Shown: positions 33,306-44,998 of the stretch, piece after piece
How positions within the stretch are numbered: the first letter of the stretch is position 1
Layout: every line of letters starts with the position of its first letter
Origin: Byssochlamys sp. IMV 00236
Lineage: Eukaryota; Ascomycota; Eurotiomycetes; Eurotiales; Thermoascaceae
Length of the DNA: 50,928 bases
Direction: 5' to 3'
Assembly (NCBI GenBank): GCA_001931875.2
Contig: MSJH02000727.1
Span: 1 to 50,928 of the forward strand
Notes under the pieces: model-generated
What the model was told of the DNA's origin: nothing
Seen by the model: the letters and a program-made list of their open reading frames with translations, nothing else
Databases searched by the model: none
Program-made: the position numbers and the translations under genes

Positions 33306-35945
33306 TTAAAACCTGAATACTTCCACCCTATAGACTGGTATACCTTGCTCGCCACCGAATTTGCCATTCTTTTTCTTTCTAAAGCGAGTCAATTCATCAT
33401 ATGGTGCGTCCGCGTTCTCTTGTCTAGCTTTTCTTTCTAATGATTTCTTTGCGCGTGCATGCTTATGTTTACGGTTGTAAGCACCTAGGATATTTCTCAG
33501 CTGCTCAAGGTCATCAATAACCTCAATCTCATGAGAAGTCAGTTCACGCAAAGTATGAACAACGGATTGTAATGATGGCTCCAAGATAAGTGTTGGGAAG
33601 TGAACATCCAATATACTGTTGCAAAAATCGACAATCTATATAAGGAGCAATAAGAAACAGCGTACATTAGATAAATAAAATGACTTACATTGCTGCGATT
33701 GTTTAAATTTGAGGATTTTTCCTTTAACCAAACGGCAAGTGTCTGTAAGATGATAGGTAATTCGGCTGCATTGATTCGCTTTAGTGATTGCTGAAGGAAG
33801 ATATCATTTCTAGGAGCTTCTACGATTGACTTGAAGTATGTGTTGAATCTAGCGGTATCCCATTCTTTGCTATCTTCATTATGTATGCTGATCAATGCCT
33901 TTATGAGTGTTACCAAGTCATTTTCAGGAATATCATTAACTGTTTCAAGTATAATAGGCAAAAGCGCCCATTCTTTTCTTTCCAGGAGCGCGTTGATGAT
34001 GCCTTTTTCGCAGTAGTTACTACGAATAAGTGACTTCTTCAATAAATAAAGAAGTACATCCACTGGCCAAAAGCTGTTGTCTCCCTGTGATTCAAAGCAG
34101 CGTGAAACAATCTTTGAGACAAAAAATTGTGACAATTCAACCGACTTCTTTTTTGAAGGCTGATATCTGTTCAGCATAATGTTGCGATATTGTTCTGTCT
34201 TGGCCTCAAGATGGGCCTCTGTCATAGTTGTATCGTTATCCTCGGTCACATCAACTCTCTTCACACGAATGTAATCAAAGAATGTGTCAGCAAACTTGTC
34301 CTCAGAGACATCAGGACGCAGTAAGTCAGCAAGTACTTTTGCTTCCACATCTTGGATCTTGTGAATTTTCGATACCCATTTTTCATAGATTTCATCAGAG
34401 TCCTGTAAATCGGCTGAAAAGTGTATTTCACGCATCACTGTTTCTTTTCCGCTTCGTGAATAACCAATGTTGTCTGCTGAATCAAGATTCTCGCTGATGC
34501 CCATGAATTCAACCGTTTGCTTCATCTTTCCCATAGCTGCCATTAAAGAAACTGGTTCGCTGTAATAAGGACAGAGCATGACAACTGAAGTAGTGTCTAC
34601 TATCTTCTTTGATGACTTTCCACTATTTTTCGAGCCTTCTGCATCTATGAATGAAATCGTGATGGCTAAATGAGAGTTGGGTAAAGTGGCAATGCTGCAA
34701 ACACAGTTCTTGTTGGCTACGTTTTTCTCTGATGTTTTGATAGTCTGTTCTGCCTGTAGTGTGCCATACTTGATATCCCAGACGCTCACGACATGCTCTG
34801 CTTCGCTGCTATTCTTCTTATTTCCTGTTCGAGGGGCGATCATGGCCACATAGCTATCGCCCAAAGGCGCAGTAGCTGCTACGTTACCTAGAGACTTGTC
34901 GCTAAATCGGTATCCATTCAATTTGATGGATAGATGTTCGGTCAAATGACTTGCAATCTTCTTGGATGAGCTATATTTTAACTGTAGACGCCATACGGTC
35001 CAAGTACCAGCTACGCTCAGAATAGTCAAACGTCCGTCAATAGGGTCTAAAGTGAATGCGATAGGCTTCTCGGCTAATTTAATATCGATGCTGGCAAGGT
35101 TATCTATACTTCTACGTTCGACATTGACATAATCAAGCTTTACTGTGTAAGTGTCTGACCCAACAGAGTTGCTGACAGTAACAACAATCGTAGATCTAGG
35201 AGGAACCATTGAGGAAGGAATACAACAGTGAGCATTAGAAGTAACAAAGACAGTAGACCATGCAACACGAGTGTTTTTCTGACCCTTTTGCTTTGCAATT
35301 AAACGTTCGAGATCTTTGGTGTTTAATTCAACAGATCCACTTTCGCTAATCATAATAACATGTGATTGTAAGACAGGTGATATATGTATAGCACTAATAC
35401 GTTCATCAAACTGCAGGATAGAATGTGAGATTGGTAGAATAATAATAAAAGAGATCCCTTACACTTTTGGTAATGTGGTCCAAGTTGTCATTATCGTTGT
35501 TTTTTATGTTTTTCCATAGCCAGACTGTTTTATATTCTTCGTCCTTTAATAAATCAGGGCTGGAAGCTACAATAGCGTAGGTGTAATCAGTTGATTCAGG
35601 ATCACTACCGCCGTCCTGATGAGTAGCTGGAGCAGCAAAGAGAACGCCAGGAGGTGCATTCCATGACTTTATACACTTTTGATCTATTGTCTAAAATGGA
35701 AGTGAGTTGATCTAGTTCTTATAGTACTAAATAAAAACTGTCTTTACGTTGTATATCTTAAAGCCTTCGCCCTGAACAGTGACAGCTACTTGATCAGCCG
35801 TATCAGAGCGATCGGCAGTATGGATGGGGTCCAAAACGGATTCCAAAGCATTAATGCTGACAGTGAATAAGCGACTACTGTCTTCATTGAGTTTCTTATT
35901 AAACCGTGCAAGTGGAAATGCTTCCTCTAAGACAAAGCCTGGCAT
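33306..35945 (-). CDS. NOL11: NOL11-like nucleolar protein (t-UTP/UTP-A of the SSU processome)
   Basis: An 825-residue homologue of nucleolar protein 11, which supports rDNA transcription and early 18S pre-rRNA processing with UTP4. Minus-strand exons are 35945-35748, 35690-35463, 35410-33689 and 33635-33306. The N-terminal half resembles a WD-like beta-propeller. The blocks matching NOL11 are HVVSVWDIKYGTLQAEQTI and, soon after, CPYYSEPVSLMAAMGKMKQ. The C-terminal half is helical (LLYLLKKSLIRSNYCEKGIINALLERKEW) and ends in a basic region rich in Lys/Arg (KHKHARAKKSLERKARQ) suited to nucleolar targeting. Overall divergence from animals is high, so the call relies on order and a few blocks. 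Yeast Utp8 is a functional counterpart. Confidence 0.75.
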
Positions 35946-36051
35946 TGAGTATTGTTGTAGAATAACAAAAAAAAAAAGATACGAAAAAAGTGTAAATAAT
36001 TTGGCAGGAAGTGAGGCTTAGATCGGTGTTTGAATGAACTGTTTATTGAGT

Positions 36052-37527
36052 TTATGCATTTTTCCAAGTAATTTTGAGTTGAAGGCTGACGGGTAAAGCT
36101 GCATCTGTCACAGTTATGTATTCTCCTTCGCTTACAAATTCGCTCAACAGCTTATCAAGATTAGGTAAAGTGGCCTGATTTAATGCCTTTGGAGCCTGCA
36201 TGTAGATAGACTTGGTTGCTGTACGCAAGCTAGGCTTTTTCAATTGTCTATTGCAAGAGTATATTTAGTTCAGTACCATTAAAAAAAAGGGGGCTTACGT
36301 GTCAGATCGTTCAGCGAGGTATTCAATTAGCTGACTGACCGTGGTGTCTTTATCAAGCTCAGCTGTCTTTGATTCATTTCCACAAACTGGACATTCAGGC
36401 TTCTTTTGATGTTCAAACGTATAGGTATACACACCAGCGTCGCCTGTGTACATCATATAATTGTTAAGATGAGGAGCTACGCACGTGGCTAGTTTATAAG
36501 CTTCGTTACAGCATGATGCTGTTATATAATGTAAGTGTTACTTTATAAAACATGCCATTTTTTGTTTTTTACCTGCAATAATTGCATTGGTGGATGCGAT
36601 TGCGGGAATGATGTTTTTGACTACACCCTGAGTGAGGGAATAAGTGACGCCAGTTATATTGAACTGTTTTGCTCTTGTTAGAGCTTGCTGGTATAGCCAA
36701 TTAATGTCCTCTGGGTTGTCTGTATCATACTTTTTAGATCCCCACACACGAGGCCACTCTAAGACGGATGCCCATTCGATACAGTGCTCAGGTAAGCGTG
36801 GTGTGTTTGCAATTGTGCAAATAGGGAATGTGGTAGGTTTACTGAGCATGTCTAATGAACACTCATAACAAGAAGTAATTGTAGGCAAAATGATACGAGC
36901 TTGTCCCTTGAATCCCTCGGTTCCTCCATCGATCAAGGGCTTCCAAGTGTGCTCCATATCATCTTCATCCACCATTTCTATGATCTTGGCGTTAATCCAT
37001 CTTCTTGCTTCCACTGAATCAAGGCCACAAATGATCAACTGGAATTGCTTATAGTACTCATCATCTTTATCTTGTATCTTTCCAAAGTAACTGTAAAGCA
37101 ATCGTTAGTATGCCACATCATCTTATTCTGCTATACATACGGTGTCACTTGTACACCGGGTACTCGACTCATAACAAACTCTGCGGCAACCATAGCCTTT
37201 GACTTGCCAATATCCTTTTTTCTAAACAAAAACTGACGGTTGAGGTTACTTAGGTCGATCGTATCCATGTCAATAACGTGTATTTGTTTAAATCCAGTCA
37301 AAGCTAAATTCTTTAATATCTCACATCCCAATCCTCCTGCGCCTATAACGAGGATTTTGCATTCTTCAAGTGCTATTTTAATCTGTCAATTGTCAACAAG
37401 ATGACATCATAACATGCAAACATACAAAACACACCTTTGAAGCATCAAGTGTGTCAATGATGCCTTTCTCAACATTATTTTCGTTTGCGTCTTGCATGTC
37501 AACATCTGAAGGTGTTGCTGGTGCCAT
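36052..37527 (-). CDS. UBA3: NEDD8-activating enzyme E1 catalytic subunit
   Basis: A 422-residue E1 subunit that, with ULA1/APPBP1, adenylates and thioesterifies NEDD8 for cullin activation. Minus-strand exons are 37527-37435, 37382-37141, 37090-36573, 36518-36299 and 36247-36052. The adenylation loop [19 protein letters not shown] is followed by [37 protein letters not shown] and the catalytic Cys in [16 protein letters not shown] (near residue 203) are intact. Zinc-binding Cys pairs (SCYEC and PECPVC) are present, and the C-terminal ubiquitin-like fold binds the E2. The N-terminus is about 40 residues shorter than human UBA3. An upstream ATG at 37666 opens only a 20-codon frame, so 37527 is preferred. 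Confidence 0.93.
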
Positions 37528-37783
37528 TTCTTTTTTTTTTTATGTTAGTAGCAGGAATAAAATAAATAAATACACATATTTCACCTTCGTCGCTAAGAGA
37601 AGTTAAGGTTTTTTGTCTTTTAGATTCAGGCATTGTCATTGGTTCTTGTCGTTTATTACCCTCCATGCAATGGTTAAGAAAAAGAGAGAAAGAGAGAGAG
37701 GGAGAAAAAAGAGTGTTTATTTTTTATACAAGTCAAAAGTACGTGGGGGTCTTTTCTCTTCCTCTCCGCGTGCGTGTGTACGT

Positions 37784-38377
37784 TTATTCTTGTTCTGTAC
37801 GTGAAGCTACTAATTCTAAGTTATCATCGTAGCCATCTATAATGAATATAAATGTGTAAATCAACTATTTCGAATAACAAAAAGTTCTTCTTACGCTTTT
37901 GAAAATCTTTTAATGTTTCTTCTGGTTCAGAAACTGTTTGCATGTAATACATTTGATAGAATCCTGAAAACAATAGGTTATTGTTGTCATCTACTTCAAA
38001 GGATTCGATAATTTCATCAATCACAGAGTCTTCAAACTAATATAATGTTTAATAATCATCACTTTTACACATGATTGCCTTTCTTACAGGACGACCATTG
38101 GTAGCTGTGGCAAAATCTTGAATTTCTTTCAAATTCCATTTACCATCCTTGTCCTATATATACATTGTAAGTATATGTGCATAAGTGTCAGACTAGTTAT
38201 TTACTTTATCAAAGTTGTCAAATATGGCTCTTAAAATCTATCATTCTTTTTTAAGTGGCGTTATTATCAAAGGGGGGAAGGATAAAGAAAATAAACCTTC
38301 TCAGTCTTTGGTGTCAGTTCACCTGTGTCTTCATCAAACAGTAGATGATAACTCGTCTTCTTTTCTTCTTTTGACAT
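37784..38377 (-). CDS. Small EF-hand-like protein
   Basis: A 124-residue protein from five small exons: 38377-38297, 38237-38205, 38153-38088, 38036-37895 and 37836-37784. All joins stay in frame across introns of 50-59 nt. An EF-hand loop is visible near residues 34-46 (FDNFDKDKDGKWNLKEI), with Asp/Asp/Asp/Glu positions compatible with calcium binding. A second, weaker helix-loop-helix follows near residue 70 (SFEVDDNNNLLFSGF). It starts MSKEEKKTSYHLLFDEDTG. No named family is recognised. It lies on the same strand as UBA3, whose 5' end is about 260 bases downstream. The first exon and the 33-nt second exon are the least certain. Confidence 0.65.
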
Positions 38378-39330
38378 GTATTAAAAGCAAAAAGTAAAAA
38401 AATTTAATGTGTTTAAATTGGTATAAAAATGGTACAGGGTTTTAAGTGCCTTCAGCGATAACAAAGGCGGAATCAAAGTCTGACTTGTTTTCTTTTGTTA
38501 CTTTGGTGTTATGGTCCCTTTCTTTTTCGTTTATTATCTTCATTGGCGTATCTTGTGAATCTCTCAGGTCAATCGCCTGTCTCTCAGAGTGATGTTAAGC
38601 CTACTAGATTGTTGGGTTTTCAAACAATTTTGATTTTTATCAGCACTGGTAACATTAGCGCAATTAACTTCACCGTCATTGACGATACCATTTGTATTAT
38701 CAGCATTACTGCGCTAACCTCACCAATAATAGCCTTGCTACTGACAGCATCAGCATAACTAATATCATCACTGGTACTACCGTCGTTGATAGCACCACAA
38801 TCACTTGTGCCGAAAATGACGTCTTCATTGCAGTAATATTCCTTTAAACATTCTGAGACCTGGGTCTTCACTTCAAGATACTTGACAAATGCTTTAGCTT
38901 TATTCAGTTATGCACGTTAATAAATATATGTGAATAGTGAACAATGTCTTACTCTGTCTATATTATAAAGCCTTTTATTGATTTTGAGTAGTATGACAAT
39001 ATATCTTCCAGTTAAATTCATGCATTTGTCAGCTTACATAATATAAGGCATAAGAGTAAAGCTCTCATCAAGAAGAGCCCCTTTTAATATGCTTTTGATA
39101 TCTCATCAGCAATCTTTCAATCAAAATGAGGAAAGGTAAATAAGATGGTTCATATTCTCCATCAAATCTCTGTAACTGTCTCTTTTTGAAAAGGCCCACA
39201 AAGGATTTTTATTTAGTTTCACTTGTAAATTTGTAATGATATCCACTGAAAATGGAATTTATCCAATAAATCTTTCAGTGATCTCTTGAAAGATTTGTGG
39301 TTGCCTCTTTTTAGGTTAAAATATGGTATC
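38378..39330. other. Intergenic between EF-hand gene and ankyrin-DysF-FYVE gene
   Basis: About 950 bases. Around 38560-38890 the minus strand reads like old coding DNA (AKAFVKYLEVKTQVSECLKEYY, then an acidic Ser/Asp stretch) but needs a frameshift near 38710 to continue. No family is recognised. The remainder is AT-rich with nothing I can support. Confidence 0.35.
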
Positions 39331-41497
39331 TTATGAAGGAGGCAAGCCACCAAGTTTAGCATAACAATTATCACAAACACGTTGATGCTGTGAAGAAAGG
39401 ACTTCCAATGATTCAAAGGGTCCACGAGGATCCTGTAGGATCTGGGATGGTTGAAGGTAAGCACGAGAAGTCGAACATCGGTCACAATGAATCGTGCCAC
39501 AGCATCGACAATGGTGTCTTCGAAGTAAGAGACCAAATCGTCGCTTACAACCTCTGCACTCTTTCACATCTGTATCAAATTCCCAAATATACTTCTTCAC
39601 TTGCTCTCTTTCTGGTTCTCGACTTGGTTCTTCTTCTTCTTCTGTTCCATGACCAACAAGGTCGACATGACTAAGACTTGAGCTCTCGAATAAATTGTCT
39701 TGCCAGTTCACGATGATGGTGGTATCTCTCGACCAAGGATTTGAATCCAAATCAGTTGTATTGTTCCCAGTTGTCGTAATTGTTGCTGCTGTTGCCGTTG
39801 CTACCGTTGTTACTGTCGTCGTTGCCGTGTTAGCTACACCAGCTGATGAATGTCTGTTCTCGGCAAAGCCCAACTCACGAGCAAGTTCTGAGTTATGTTG
39901 CTTTATTACAGGCGATATAGGTGTGGCTACCGTTGGAGCAAGTTGAGCTATCTGAGAATTTAACTTTTCAATTTGTAGGGTATATGACGTGACAAGGGTA
40001 TTTGCTTGCTGTAACCTATACTGGTTTCCGTCATTTTTCATGCCTGAACGAAGCACCTGAACGGCTTCTTCAAGAGAACGCAATTCTACCGTCAGCTGTT
40101 GAACTTTACTAGTTGCATTCAACGAGACAGATTCTGTTTTTGAATTTTGCACGATATCTTCTGCTTTACAGAGGTAGTCGTCCTGATCATCACTCATGAT
40201 ATTTCCCAAGTGGTTTCCTTTTAACAGATCCATTCTACGTTTCATCACCCGAATCCATTTCCTGCGTCTGACCCACCCGTATCCACTTGTGGGCATCGTG
40301 GGTACCCATTTTTCATCTGGTTCATCAAATGAGCGAGCGTATTGCCATCCGGATGCCGCATCAACCCGTGGATTACTGTAGTCAATTTGCCAATCAATAA
40401 ACCAAAACCAGTCGGTACTACCATGATCATTCTGGGGCAGCTGAACTTGTTCCTTTGTACAGGATTGACCCGAGGGATAAATCGACCAAGGACCATGTTT
40501 TGTTACTGTATTGGGTGAAAAGTGAGGTTTTGATAGCAATCCAAGCATGGAGGATGATTTTTCATTTTCATGAAGAACGACCATGACAGTAACGTGATAG
40601 TCAAGCAACTGATATGGGCTCGAATGCTGCATTTCCCACCATGACTTTCCGGCCTTATAGAGCATATCACAGATGTAGGATTCTCCAGCTGCCGCGCTCA
40701 CATCATATGCAGCTTCTCCAAAATTATTTTTGATAAGCGGATTGGCGTGTGCTTCTGTCAGGAGATATTCGACAATGCTTGTATAACCTTTTGAGGCAGC
40801 ATTTACTATACAAGAAGATAAGTATCAACAAATGTTCAATCCTTCTCTCTCCCCTTTTTATTCTTTTTCTTTTTACTGAGTGGAGTATGTCCCATCTTGC
40901 TTTTGACATCGACACGTGCTCCTTGTTGAACAAGCAAACGTGCAATGGATAAATATCCCCGGGCACATGCATTATGTAACGCCGTCCAGCCATCTTTATC
41001 TTTCAGGTGAACGTCAGCCTTTTTTGATATAAGATATTGAACTATATTATGGTGACCATTATAGGCAGCTTTGGATAATGCCGTCTAAAGTGTACGATTA
41101 GTTTTCTTTCTTTTTATTTAGTTATCATTATTATTATTACCTCCCCTTCTCTATCTTTAACATCGATAGAAGCTGAATAGTCATCAACAAGACACTGAAC
41201 GGTTGTCAAATGTCCTCTTGAAGCAGCAAAATGTAAAGGAGTTAGTCCAGTTGAGTGGTGAGGTTCATTAACAGCCTTTTGTGGTGTACGTAAAAGAGGC
41301 AAGATTTGTTTCAACAAATTCAAGTCACCCAAAGTGGCGATAGAGTGTAGACTGTTGTTGATTGGTGTCTTTTGTATTTTTGTGTGAGGAGGTATGGTAA
41401 TTGGTAGCTTTATAAAGTTATTATGTGCATTTCCATAGTATTTGTGCTGCTGCCCAGGAATAGGGGGCGTACAAAACTCGAGAATGTCCACTCCCAT
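39331..41497 (-). CDS. Ankyrin-repeat, DysF and FYVE domain protein
   Basis: A 679-residue protein predicted to bind PI3P on endosomal or vacuolar membranes. Minus-strand exons are 41497-41141, 41084-40877 and 40805-39331. Ankyrin repeats fill about residues 45-225 (TGLTPLHFAASRGHLTTVQCL, DGWTALHNACARGYLSIARLL, VNAASKGYTSIVEYLL). A DysF-type (dysferlin/peroxin) segment follows near residues 325-385: WFWFIDWQIDYSN, GWQYARSF, WVRRRKWIRVMKRR. Then come a coiled coil (about 425-490), a Thr-rich linker and an acidic Glu run. The C-terminal FYVE finger has the WEFD start, the basic RRHHCRCCG patch and RVCDNC. FYVE and ankyrin calls are firm; DysF is a motif match. A start codon 72 bases from a divergent ORF leaves a compact promoter. 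Confidence 0.85.
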
Positions 41498-41506
41498 TGT
41501 TTGTTG

Positions 41507-41514
41507 TATAAAAG
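41507..41514 (+). promoter_or_regulatory. TATA box in compact divergent promoter
   Basis: TATAAAAG on the plus strand, ending 54 bases before the ATG at 41569. It points toward the small rightward gene and lies within the 71-bp gap between the two divergent start codons. Confidence 0.4.
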
Positions 41515-41568
41515 AGAAAAGGGCGCAAGGAACAGCTCTTAATACAGTGCTGTGATCTGAGATCGAAA

Positions 41569-41980
41569 ATGAGACGCTTCCTTTTTTCTTATTTGGATAA
41601 AACATTTATAGGTTTCTTTTTAGGCGACTTTGTTAACTATAACCTCGTTATTCAATCATACATCGATGACTGCACAGGTTCAGGTCATAGCACAGAAATT
41701 GAGGATTTCGCTTTTCAATATAGAAATCTTACTAAATTGGCTGATCTTGACACTGTTCCTGTCCCTGAATGCATAATAGAGGAAATCTTTACAGAGTTAG
41801 AAAGGGCCTTTATCAGTAAAGATCCAATAGAGAGCTCAGAAAAGGTTTGGATGAAACAAAAGGTTTAATATTATGTAATATTGTTTGTGTATAATGATGA
41901 ATTCAAAGATTTCAGAGGAGAGAGAGCAAGACTTGGAAGATGTTTGCAGATTTGTCAAAGTCTCTGATGTGTTTAATTAG
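41569..41980 (+). CDS. Hypothetical small acidic protein
   Basis: Exons 41569-41862 and 41909-41980 would give 121 residues. The second half is acidic and helical (ADLDTVPVPECIIEEIFTEL, then ISEEREQDLEDVCRFVKVSD). The in-frame join across a 46-nt GT-AG intron improves the case, as does a TATAAAAG 55 bases upstream. The first 30 residues are hydrophobic and may not be coding; the true start could be in an exon I have not identified. No family is recognised. The transposon insertion site lies 130 bases downstream, so the 3' UTR may have been altered. Confidence 0.4.
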
Positions 41981-42102
41981 ATAACCATAATCTTATAGTA
42001 GAGCATACGACCAACTTTATATATCTCTATCGTATATCTGATAAGAGTAGCTTACAGCAATTAGAATAACAATATAAGCATAAATAATACCAGTGAGAGC
42101 AT

Positions 42103-42110
42103 TAAATCAT
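42103..42110. repeat. Left 8-bp target site duplication (TAAATCAT)
   Basis: TAAATCAT immediately precedes the left terminal inverted repeat, and the identical octamer follows the right terminus at 44116-44123. Confidence 0.85.
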
Positions 42111-44115
42111 GGGTAATACTAGAGGCACTGCAAAATGCTCTTTTGAAAGAAAACTGAAGCCTGTTCAAGTGGAAAATGCATTATACGTGAATATTACAAC
42201 TCAAAATGGTATAGCTTATAAAATGTACTTTTAACAATGATCTTTGTTTATGCCCTACCACTCTTTAGGGCTTTATATCAGCAATCATATAGTAATGCAT
42301 TGAATATATTTATACGTTGCTCTCCATACGTTGACTATTTTGCTTTTATAAAGCAAGAGGATTGGACTTACATTGTAAGTAGAGCCTTTGGCTGTATAAC
42401 GTCTATGTATAGTCTCTCTTTTGTTTGACAACTTTTGGATATTTTCTAACAAGTCAGTAGAATTTACTACTCATTCATAGTATTACATCTTGTTTCATAA
42501 AAAACAGCCTTGATATGCTCTAGTCTTGCCCTCAATCTATTGATAGTAGCTGTCCAGCAAGCGAGTATTTTATTGTTGTGTTTAAATGTTTTTGCACTCT
42601 TTAATTCCACTGTATTTTGGATTCTTTTGAGCTTCTCAGCGACAAGTTGATCAACAATGCGTAATAAGGGTGTGGCTGTATCTATTGGGCATTATTAGAA
42701 TTCTGATACTGTGCATATCTTCAATATAATAACTTAAGTGATTTAGAAATATAAAAGTCACTTTAATTTATTAGACTATTCCCAAAAGCCAATGTTTTGC
42801 AAAGAAAACCTAAAAGAAAAGAAAAAAAAAAAAAAGGTCAGCAGTGATGCCAAAAGACTTTTAAAGGTTCTGATTGCTGCTATGGCGACATTCTTCAGGT
42901 TGGCCATTGACCATTAGAACAAGGACCAGGCACCCATAAAAACCATCAGACCATCAGATACCAAGCAGTCTGCAAAAACCCGCAGTAGCAGACGTACCGT
43001 TGGGGTATGCATTAGCTGAGCCTTGTCAACTGTTAACTAGCTTATGTACCCCTCTGCGCCAGCCAGGCAGCAGGAAGCATCATCAACAGTCTGTCACAGC
43101 TGTGATCTCAGATAACTAGCTCCCAGCTAGCTACTAGCCTCCTGTAAAGATTCCAGTCGAATGTCCATAACTCTCTTTTTGGCTGCCTGAAAGCCTCCAG
43201 TTGAGTGATGAAACGAACGACCATTGTCAGTCCAGGGCACGTGTTGAGTATCATAGAAAGAGATTGCATAGAAATCATTGAACACACAATCATCGCCTTG
43301 CTAAGTCAGTTTATAAAAACTTATCTTGACCAAAGAGAACAATCAAAATGAGCGTAAGGGAAAAGTATAAAGAGAAAAGAAAGAGATAAAAAAGAATGAA
43401 AGCAAATTTCCCTTTTTTATACCCTTTTCTTAGTTATGTGAAGTTATTGTTTTCAATAAATAAAGTTTTACTCCTTACAAGAAAATAAGGCTTACGCTCA
43501 CACTTTTGTTTATTTCTAAAGTGCTTCATGACTTTTTGCCTATACTTTTTCTATTCATTCAAATGATAACTTGTATTTTTATATATTTTAATGAAGCTGT
43601 TCATCTCTATTTTTATATAGTAAAAAGACTAAAAGGCAATAGATTTCATGCGTCCTTGGGCTAATTTCCTAAACTTGGTCACACACACTATTTGTGTTAC
43701 TCTGCAAGAACCTTTTTTTTTTTCCTTTGATTTTTTGCTAGAAAAGACTAGATAAATACTATTTTTTAGTAGCTGTTATATGAATTAATAGTCTTATATA
43801 AAGAAATGAAGCAAGTTATGCAAAATCAAAAAAAAAAATACCATTACCAAAAATGGTAATAGCAAATGATAGACGCGTTCAGAAGCTCAGTTCACCCATG
43901 AAAAAAATAATAACTTTATTTTGAACAAATTCAGACGCAGGCATCAGGGGAAGGTAAGGATATACACCGTGCTCCCTCAAATTCTTTCGTATAGTAGCCC
44001 TGAGTAATTTCTGAATTAAACCACAAATAGCCTTGACAAAGTTTTGTTCTGCAGTTTGGGGTATTGCCTTTTTAGGATTTTGCAATGCCCTTTTGCAGTG
44101 CCCCTAGTATTACCC
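42111..44115. mobile_element. hAT-like DNA transposon (2,005 bp) with TIRs and 8-bp TSD, probably non-autonomous
   Basis: The ends are inverted repeats: 42111-42135 begins GGGTAATACTAGAGGCACTG and the reverse complement of 44091-44115 begins GGGTAATACTAGGGGCACTG, matching at 24 of 25 positions. Perfect 8-bp duplications (TAAATCAT) flank both ends. An 8-bp TSD is the rule for hAT elements, and also occurs in P and Merlin. Near the right end TTGCA(A/G)TGCCC is repeated, like subterminal transposase sites. No intact transposase frame exists inside. The minus strand keeps coding-like segments at 43300-43127 (with VPWTDNGRSFHHSTGGFQAA) and 42681-42467 (LVAEKLKRIQNTVELKSAKT) that I cannot assign. 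A GC-richer core spans about 42838-43300. Confidence 0.8.
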
Positions 44116-44123
44116 TAAATCAT
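44116..44123. repeat. Right 8-bp target site duplication (TAAATCAT)
   Basis: Identical to the octamer at 42103-42110 and directly abutting the right terminal inverted repeat. Confidence 0.85.
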
Positions 44124-44998
44124 GACATGGCAGCATTCCAACTTTGTCGACTTATAGCTTTTTTATATGTAAAGCTGAATACAACAGTCTCAAAGGCTTA
44201 GTAAGACAAAAGCCTATTTACATAAATATATTGCAGAAACAGTGGGAGCAGATCTTTTGCTGAGAGTAAGAACAGCTTGAGAGCAATTAGTTCAATCGAG
44301 AAGATAGAGAAACAATCCTTGGGCAATCACTCTGACATTAATTTTTCATTTTTGTTAAATGAAATTGGCTGTGCTGAAGTTCACGGTGTTCATGGAACAA
44401 AAGAGATGATGGAAAGTGGTACCTTGATGAACTCTGTAACTCATACTCCTCCTCTTGCTTTGTAGACAAACAACAACAAGAAAAGAAAAGCTTGAAAAAG
44501 CGGTTAATATTCATCTTGTTTCCGTACATACAAGAATAAAAGGATGAACAGTTCTTTGAACTTAAAAGACAGAAGTTACTATAATAAAGTGAATAATGGT
44601 TACTATCTTCTACGTGATATCTGTAAAAAATGTTGTTTGTTTTGTTTCTTTTCAAGAAGAAGAAATGTTGTTATTTATTTAAACTTCATGTTGTCAATTC
44701 TACCAACAAAGAAACAAAATCATTCAAGTGTATGATAAATTCGTATTTTATGTCAAAAGATATTCCACTTGACAGCCTTAGATTAGGTCGAATCTGATAG
44801 TGTGAAGTTGTATAGTGACGCCACATGTATAGGAGAAGAAGCGCCCATAGCATTAGCCTTCTCGTGGATTTCCTCGTGCGCGTAGTGTTCATCAAAATTG
44901 GTGGCCCAATTTTTCTTGAAAAAGTCCGAAAAACAAGTAACTCCTCCTCACTGCCTCTTTCTCCCCCCTTTTTTATTATTATTATTATTTTTGCTTAA
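44124..44998. other. Intergenic upstream of ankyrin-DIL gene
   Basis: About 875 bases with no supported gene. The end carries a pyrimidine-rich block and (TTA)n run at 44939-44990 directly before the ankyrin-DIL start codon. Confidence 0.45.

Noticed and set aside
39219..39536. 105-codon minus-strand frame overlapping the FYVE gene 3' end
   Set aside because: Overlaps the conserved FYVE-coding frame; the extension beyond it shows no domain.
44277..44895. Small ORFs on both strands right of the transposon
   Set aside because: Short, Cys/Tyr/Ser-rich by base composition, no splice partner or domain found.
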